From Bradyrhizobium sp. C9 (GTDB lineage: Bacteria > Pseudomonadota > Alphaproteobacteria > Rhizobiales > Xanthobacteraceae): 64,000 bases of DNA. Positions 58,701-64,000 of this stretch are shown piece by piece. The notes under the pieces were generated by a model. It was not told where the DNA came from and ran no database searches. It worked only from the letters and a program-made list of their open reading frames with translations. The position numbers and the translations under genes were made by a program. The stretch lies in contig NZ_NWTG01000010.1 in assembly GCF_002532045.1 (NCBI RefSeq), positions 186,001 to 250,000 of the forward strand, in the 5' to 3' direction. Position 1 is the first letter of the stretch. The number at the start of each line of letters is the position of its first letter.

Positions 58701-59126
58701 TCACTCACGCGGGACTTCACAGGGGGCTCCGTCAAAGCGGACGCGCGCAGCATGGATATCCGAATAGCGACGGTCGGCCCAATCGATGAGGCTCGCCATC
58801 GGGTCCAGCAAGGATTGGCCTAGCGGGGAAAGGCGATATTCAACGCTCGGCGGCTTGGTCGGAAAGACATGGCGGGTGATCAGTCCGTCGCGCTCCAGGT
58901 CGCGCAGCGTCTGGGTGAGCATGCGTTTCGAGATATCGCGGATAGCTCGGCGAAGCTCGCCGAAGCGCTGCGGTCGCGTCGCGAGCGTCATGATCATGAG
59001 AATGCTCCACTTGTCGCCGATGCAGTCGAGCACGTCGCGCACCGGGCAATGCACAGGCTCTACAGATTGGGCGTCGTCCGATTGATATCGGCTGAAGCGC
59101 TCGATCGCGCTCAATGCGTCGCCCAT
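58701..59126 (-). CDS. HxlR-family transcriptional regulator
   Basis: A 141-residue winged-helix regulator. The conserved Cys27 (VHCPVRDVLDCIGDKWSILM) is the redox or electrophile-sensing position of the family (compare YodB/QorR). DNA-recognition helix RFGELRRAIRDISKRMLTQTLRDL. It is divergent from an NmrA-like gene, which it probably controls through the intergenic inverted repeat. Confidence 0.92.
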   Translation of the reverse strand: MGDALSAIERFSRYQSDDAQSVEPVHCPVRDVLDCIGDKWSILMIMTLATRPQRFGELRRAIRDISKRMLTQTLRDLERDGLITRHVFPTKPPSVEYRLSPLGQSLLDPMASLIDWADRRYSDIHAARVRFDGAPCEVPRE

Positions 59127-59184
59127 GCTGGTCCCCTTTTCCTGTCCTGGTTACAAAAAACTGCCTCCTTACGGTGCAGGCCCG

Positions 59185-59203
59185 AGGTCTCTATGTGAGA
59201 CCT
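59185..59203. promoter_or_regulatory. Candidate HxlR operator
   Basis: Perfect 7-bp inverted repeat AGGTCTC-N5-GAGACCT between hxlR and the NmrA-like gene, followed by TAGAAT at 59208-59213, a possible -10 for the NmrA-like gene. Confidence 0.5.
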
Positions 59204-59242
59204 ACCCTAGAATATAGGCCATTTAGCACCCGGAGAATACGC

Positions 59243-60115
59243 ATGTTTCTAGTCACTGGAATCACAGGAAAAGTCGGCGGCGCAGCGGCCAGGCATCTGT
59301 TGGCGCAAGGCAAGAAAGTACGCGCGCTGGTTCGCGACCGCGCCAAGGCGGCAAGCTGGGCGGAACAGGGCGTGGAACTGGTGGACGGCGACTGGAACGA
59401 CACGGCTGCCATCGAGCGGGCGCTCGCGAGCGTCGACGGCGCCTATGTCATGTTGCCAGCCGTCTGGGCTCCCTCGCCGGACTTCAGGGAAGCCAAGGGC
59501 ATCATCGCGAACTATGTCGAGGCGCTGGCCAAGGCCGCACCGCCGCGGGTCGTCGGGCTCTCGTCGATGGGGGCGAACAGAACCAGCGGGCTGGGGATGA
59601 TCACGGCCCTGTCGTTGCTGGAGCAAGGCCTTCGCAAACTGACATCGCCGATCGCCTTCGTGCGCGCCGGCGGCTTTTTCGAAAACTTCCTTTACGGCCT
59701 GCACGTCGCCCAGGGCGGCACGCTCCCCGTCTACTACAACCCGACCAACCGGAAATCGACCATGGTCGCGACGAACGACATCGGTGCCGAGGTGGCGGCG
59801 CTGCTGGCGGGGCCGGCGTGGTCGGGGCATCGCGTCATCGAACTTGGTTCGATGATCAGTGCGGATGAAGTCGCAGCGCAACTGGGCGATGTCATGCAGC
59901 GCGAAGTCAGGGCCTTCGCCGTCCCGCGGGCCGAGTGGCCGGCGGCATTCGAGCAGTCCGGCATCCCGAAGGGCCAAACCGGACCGGCTGAAGCGGTGTT
60001 CGACGCCGTCAACGCGGGCTGGATGGACCTCGGCGTAGCGGGCACGGAGCGCGTCGCCGGCACAACGCTTCCCCGCGATGTCTTCGCGGCGGCCCAGATG
60101 GCCGCCACGACTTAG
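59243..60115 (+). CDS. NmrA-like NAD(P)-binding oxidoreductase
   Basis: A 290-residue protein of the NmrA/QOR2-like SDR branch: nucleotide-binding GITGKVG at 6-12, then VRALVRDRAKAA and a C-terminal substrate domain. QOR2-type members reduce quinones, which fits control by an electrophile-sensing HxlR; this is inferred. ATG 59243 has GGAG 8 bases upstream. Confidence 0.86.
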   Translation: MFLVTGITGKVGGAAARHLLAQGKKVRALVRDRAKAASWAEQGVELVDGDWNDTAAIERALASVDGAYVMLPAVWAPSPDFREAKGIIANYVEALAKAAPPRVVGLSSMGANRTSGLGMITALSLLEQGLRKLTSPIAFVRAGGFFENFLYGLHVAQGGTLPVYYNPTNRKSTMVATNDIGAEVAALLAGPAWSGHRVIELGSMISADEVAAQLGDVMQREVRAFAVPRAEWPAAFEQSGIPKGQTGPAEAVFDAVNAGWMDLGVAGTERVAGTTLPRDVFAAAQMAATT

Positions 60116-60239
60116 GTCCGCGGATCAGCGACGAGATGCGACTTTCGGACCCCGTTCCGGAAATTCGCATCTCCTCCTGAATGAATGCGTCGTGGCCGGC
60201 CATCTCGCCGCGACGCCCTGATCAGAAAGGGATGGACAA

Positions 60240-60599
60240 ATGTCAAAGATTTCCTGGCGCCAGGTCTCGGCCTTGGCGCTTGCAGCTTTCTTCGTCGTGG
60301 GATCGCTCAGCAATATCTTCGCCCCTGGGTCAATCTACGAAGAATATCTGCGGTGGGGATACCCATACTGGTTTCACTTCGTAACCGGATCGCTCGAACT
60401 CACGACCGCCGTTCTGCTGGCGCGGGCACGGACGCGGCTGTGGGGCTCGGCGCTCGGCTGCACCGTGATGTTGGCAGCGCTCGCGACCGTCACGTTCCAC
60501 GGCGAATACGGGCACGGCGTGGCGCCGCTTGTCGTGGCAACACTATCGATAGTCGTCGGCTGGATTACCTCGTCGAAGCGGCTCCTCGGCTCGGCATGA
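60240..60599 (+). CDS. DoxX-like family membrane protein
   Basis: A 119-residue protein with four hydrophobic helices, the DoxX-like pattern (SLSNIFAPGSIYEEYLRWGYPYWFHFVTGSLEL). DoxX-like proteins are linked to quinone or redox metabolism, and the neighbouring NmrA/HxlR pair agrees. Likely co-expressed with the NmrA-like gene (124-base gap, same strand), but not proven. Confidence 0.82.
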   Translation: MSKISWRQVSALALAAFFVVGSLSNIFAPGSIYEEYLRWGYPYWFHFVTGSLELTTAVLLARARTRLWGSALGCTVMLAALATVTFHGEYGHGVAPLVVATLSIVVGWITSSKRLLGSA

Positions 60600-60718
60600 C
60601 TGTCGCTACTGAAGGCCGCGGGAATGTCCGCGTGCGCGCGTTCACGGGTGACAATCTCGACATCAGGGCTTTTACACCGCCGCGTCCAAACGGCGAGGAG
60701 CCACCCCCTATTCGCCGT

Positions 60719-61558
60719 TCAAAGGCCCGATGCGAACGCGTCGACGAGCCGATCGAAGGCGTCGGCTCTTTCCCATTGCGTAGCGTGGCCGGCGCCGTCA
60801 ACCACCTGAACCTCGCCGCGCCATAGCGTCGGCGCGGGCAGGCGTTGCAGATAGCCGAGATCGACCATCTGCTCTTCGCTGCCGTGCACGATGGCCAGCG
60901 GAATCCCGAGGCCGCGCACGATCTCGACCTCATCCGCGAAGCGGCCGGCCTGCACGCTGGCGCCGAGATAGCCGCGCGCACTGCCATCGGTGCGGCGAAA
61001 ATCGCTGTCGACGAACGCGGGCTGCGGCGCATAGTCGGGCGCGAAGAGTGTTTTCAGCCAGGCTTCGATCGCGGCATCATCAGGCGCCGGCGTGAAGGTG
61101 GTGGCCGACAGTCCCTTGAACCCGGAAAATCCCTCCGGCGTCTTGGCGATCGGCGGCGTGCCGAAAATCATCAGCCCGGCCGCCATCGGCAAAGAGGGGG
61201 CTGCGTTGAGCACAGCATGTCCACCGAGGCTCCAGCCCACCACCACGGCGTCCTTCAGGCCGAGCTCCTTTGCGGCCGCCGCGATGCAGCCGGCATAGCC
61301 TGCACCCGAATAACCGTGCTCCGGATCGGGCGCAGGCGACGAGTTGCCATGGCCGGGAAGGTCGATCGAGATCAGCCGGTATTTGGTGCCAAGCGGCCCC
61401 TGGAGTTGCTTCTGCCAAATCCGCGATGACGACGAATTGCCGTGGACGAGCAGGATGTCGCGGCCGGTGCCCGCGCTCTCGAAGCCCGCGATCGTCTGCT
61501 CACCGAACTGGAGCTTGAACGGACGCAGGGTCGGCCCCGGAAAGATCTCTTCGCTCAT
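60719..61558 (-). CDS. Alpha/beta hydrolase
   Basis: A 279-residue alpha/beta hydrolase with nucleophile Ser110 in GWSLGG, oxyanion HGNSSSS and terminal His in GAGHATQWE. Substrate unknown. Read on the minus strand and separated from boxB by a terminator, so it is not part of the box operon although it is downstream of it on the same strand. Confidence 0.87.
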   Translation of the reverse strand: MSEEIFPGPTLRPFKLQFGEQTIAGFESAGTGRDILLVHGNSSSSRIWQKQLQGPLGTKYRLISIDLPGHGNSSPAPDPEHGYSGAGYAGCIAAAAKELGLKDAVVVGWSLGGHAVLNAAPSLPMAAGLMIFGTPPIAKTPEGFSGFKGLSATTFTPAPDDAAIEAWLKTLFAPDYAPQPAFVDSDFRRTDGSARGYLGASVQAGRFADEVEIVRGLGIPLAIVHGSEEQMVDLGYLQRLPAPTLWRGEVQVVDGAGHATQWERADAFDRLVDAFASGL

Positions 61559-61669
61559 GATGGCCCCGCATGTGTTGAATCTGCCTGATCTCCGCGCGAA
61601 GGCATCGCGCTTGTCAAGCCGGGAAACCCCAAGGCTTCATCGCGCGCGCGAACGCACGTCTCAACAAAG

Positions 61670-61708
61670 AAAAGGGGCAAGCCAGGACCTTCTCGGCTTA
61701 CCCCTTTT
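61670..61708 (-). terminator. Intrinsic terminator after boxB
   Basis: Stem AAAAGGGGCAAGCC (61670-61683) with GGCTTACCCCTTTT (61695-61708), one mismatch, loop of 11. On the minus strand it ends in a T-rich TTTTCTTTG stretch, 38 bases after the boxB stop. Bidirectional action is possible. Confidence 0.85.
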
Positions 61709-61745
61709 CGGCCCCTCCGGGAGGAGAGGAACTGCTGGCAGAAAC

Positions 61746-63197
<1,452 letters not shown>

Positions 63198-63209
63198 GGC
63201 CGTGCTCCC

Positions 63210-64000
63210 TTAAACTCGCGTCATGTCGAATTGCGCCTTCTGGCCGGTGCCGTAGCGGCGCAGCGCGCCGTCTTCACCGACCGCGTTGGGCCGCTGGAAG
63301 ATCCAGTTCTGCCACGCGGTGAGGCGCGAGAAGATCTTCGATTCCATCGTCTCGGGACCGACGAAGCGCAGATTGGCTTCCATGCCGGTGAGACCGTCGG
63401 GCGAGAAGGAAGTGCGCTCCTCGAAGAACACGCGGACCTCGTCGTCCCAGTCGATGTCGTCGAGCGCGAAGGTGACGAGGCCGAGCTCCTCGGCCTCCTC
63501 CGCATCGAGCGCCTTGCCGATCGCGCCTTGCGCGCGCTCCAGATCCATCGGGTCGGCCTGGAAGCGCGATTGCAGCCGGGTCAGGCCATGGCTCATCGGA
63601 TATGGCCCGAAATTCATCGCAGTCAGTTCGATCGCCGGCGGCGGGCGGTTGTCGCCCTGCTTCTGGCCGATCAGCATGTAAGAGCGGTCGGCGGCGAACA
63701 CGAGCTCGGCGAGCGTGCCGACAAAGCATGAGCCGGGCTCGACCAGCGTCACCAGCGTGCGCGAGGTGACGTCGATGCGCTTGAGCACGCGCTTCCAGTA
63801 ATGCCTGACCTCGTTGACCAGCCAGTGCGCCTTGTTGGCCTCCAGGAACGCGTCATAGGACACGACATTGGCGCGGTCGCCATGGCTCTTGAACACCAGC
63901 ATCGCGATCTCGAGCTCGTTGATGCGCAGATGCAGGATCGCATCGTCGAGTTCGCGGGCCACCTGCAGCGGCCAGAACGCAGCACCCTGCCCGATCATGC
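63210..64000 (-). CDS. boxC: Benzoyl-CoA-dihydrodiol lyase, 3' end only
   Basis: The C-terminal 263 residues of a crotonase-fold lyase that opens the epoxidised benzoyl-CoA ring; the 5' half lies beyond base 64000. The segment includes VEPGSCFVGTLAELVFAADRSYM and the C-terminal YGTGQKAQFDMTRV typical of BoxC. It runs into boxB after 12 bases, so the two are one operon. Confidence 0.94.
   Translation of the reverse strand, partial: MIGQGAAFWPLQVARELDDAILHLRINELEIAMLVFKSHGDRANVVSYDAFLEANKAHWLVNEVRHYWKRVLKRIDVTSRTLVTLVEPGSCFVGTLAELVFAADRSYMLIGQKQGDNRPPPAIELTAMNFGPYPMSHGLTRLQSRFQADPMDLERAQGAIGKALDAEEAEELGLVTFALDDIDWDDEVRVFFEERTSFSPDGLTGMEANLRFVGPETMESKIFSRLTAWQNWIFQRPNAVGEDGALRRYGTGQKAQFDMTRV

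Overview
The window is a chromosomal segment of a high-GC alphaproteobacterium, most likely Bradyrhizobium or a very close relative (Nitrobacteraceae). The evidence is a CycM-type membrane-anchored cytochrome c, a haloalkane dehalogenase that resembles Bradyrhizobium DbjA, a GcrA cell-cycle regulator with GANTC sites upstream, a sigma-EcfG-type promoter, an OpgC glucan-modifying enzyme, a box (aerobic benzoyl-CoA) operon, and several families of dispersed palindromic repeats. No rRNA, tRNA, CRISPR array, prophage or transposase was seen; this looks like core and shell chromosome, not a genomic island.

Layout. 1-6821: distal half of a tad/cpa type IVc pilus operon (cpaC'-cpaD-cpaE-cpaF-tadB-tadC) with a convergent TadD-like TPR lipoprotein. 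7030-17036: an M17 aminopeptidase and an NlpC/P60 peptidase face a five-gene Yej peptide importer (yejF, yejE, yejB and two tandem yejA-like binding proteins). 17252-20711: cycM, kdsB, pheA and an LLM flavin oxidoreductase. 21103-25890: metF-metH. 26059-28587: two GST-fold proteins, a GNAT enzyme and a small unknown protein. 28759-32929: penicillin-acylase family enzyme and glycerol kinase. 33096-36147: opgC with two SGNH-fold proteins. 36422-39949: apaG, a DUF1488 protein, an HWE histidine kinase and three small unknown genes preceded by a sigma-EcfG-like promoter. 39971-43301: argD-argF-hslO. 43799-44311: gcrA. 44448-51369: the Pho regulon core (phoR, Pho box, pstS-pstC-pstA-pstB-phoU-phoB). 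51454-56409: MprF-like membrane protein, Rdx protein, a tetR/haloalkane dehalogenase pair with a perfect palindromic operator, and an OmpA-family protein. 56591-61558: polysaccharide deacetylase, SDR, a divergent HxlR/NmrA pair, DoxX-like protein and alpha/beta hydrolase. 61746-64000: boxB and the 3' part of boxC.

How the genes work together. PhoR/PhoB sense and respond to phosphate limitation through PstSCAB and PhoU, and a perfect tandem Pho box sits in front of pstS. The Tad genes encode an adhesive pilus secretion motor. The Yej transporter plus two peptidases could import and degrade peptides, possibly muropeptides. ArgD and ArgF are two steps of arginine synthesis. MetF supplies methyl-THF to cobalamin-dependent MetH. 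OpgC and its SGNH partners probably decorate periplasmic glucans. BoxB and BoxC epoxidise and cleave benzoyl-CoA.

The most interesting leads are: the stress-promoter-driven operon of unknown genes next to an HWE kinase; the tetR/dehalogenase pair, with the operator embedded in its own promoter and a shortened cap-domain loop; the catalytically degenerate and intact SGNH pair behind opgC; the Yej/peptidase neighbourhood; a terminator-like hairpin just after the predicted argD transcription start; and the clustered GANTC sites upstream of gcrA.
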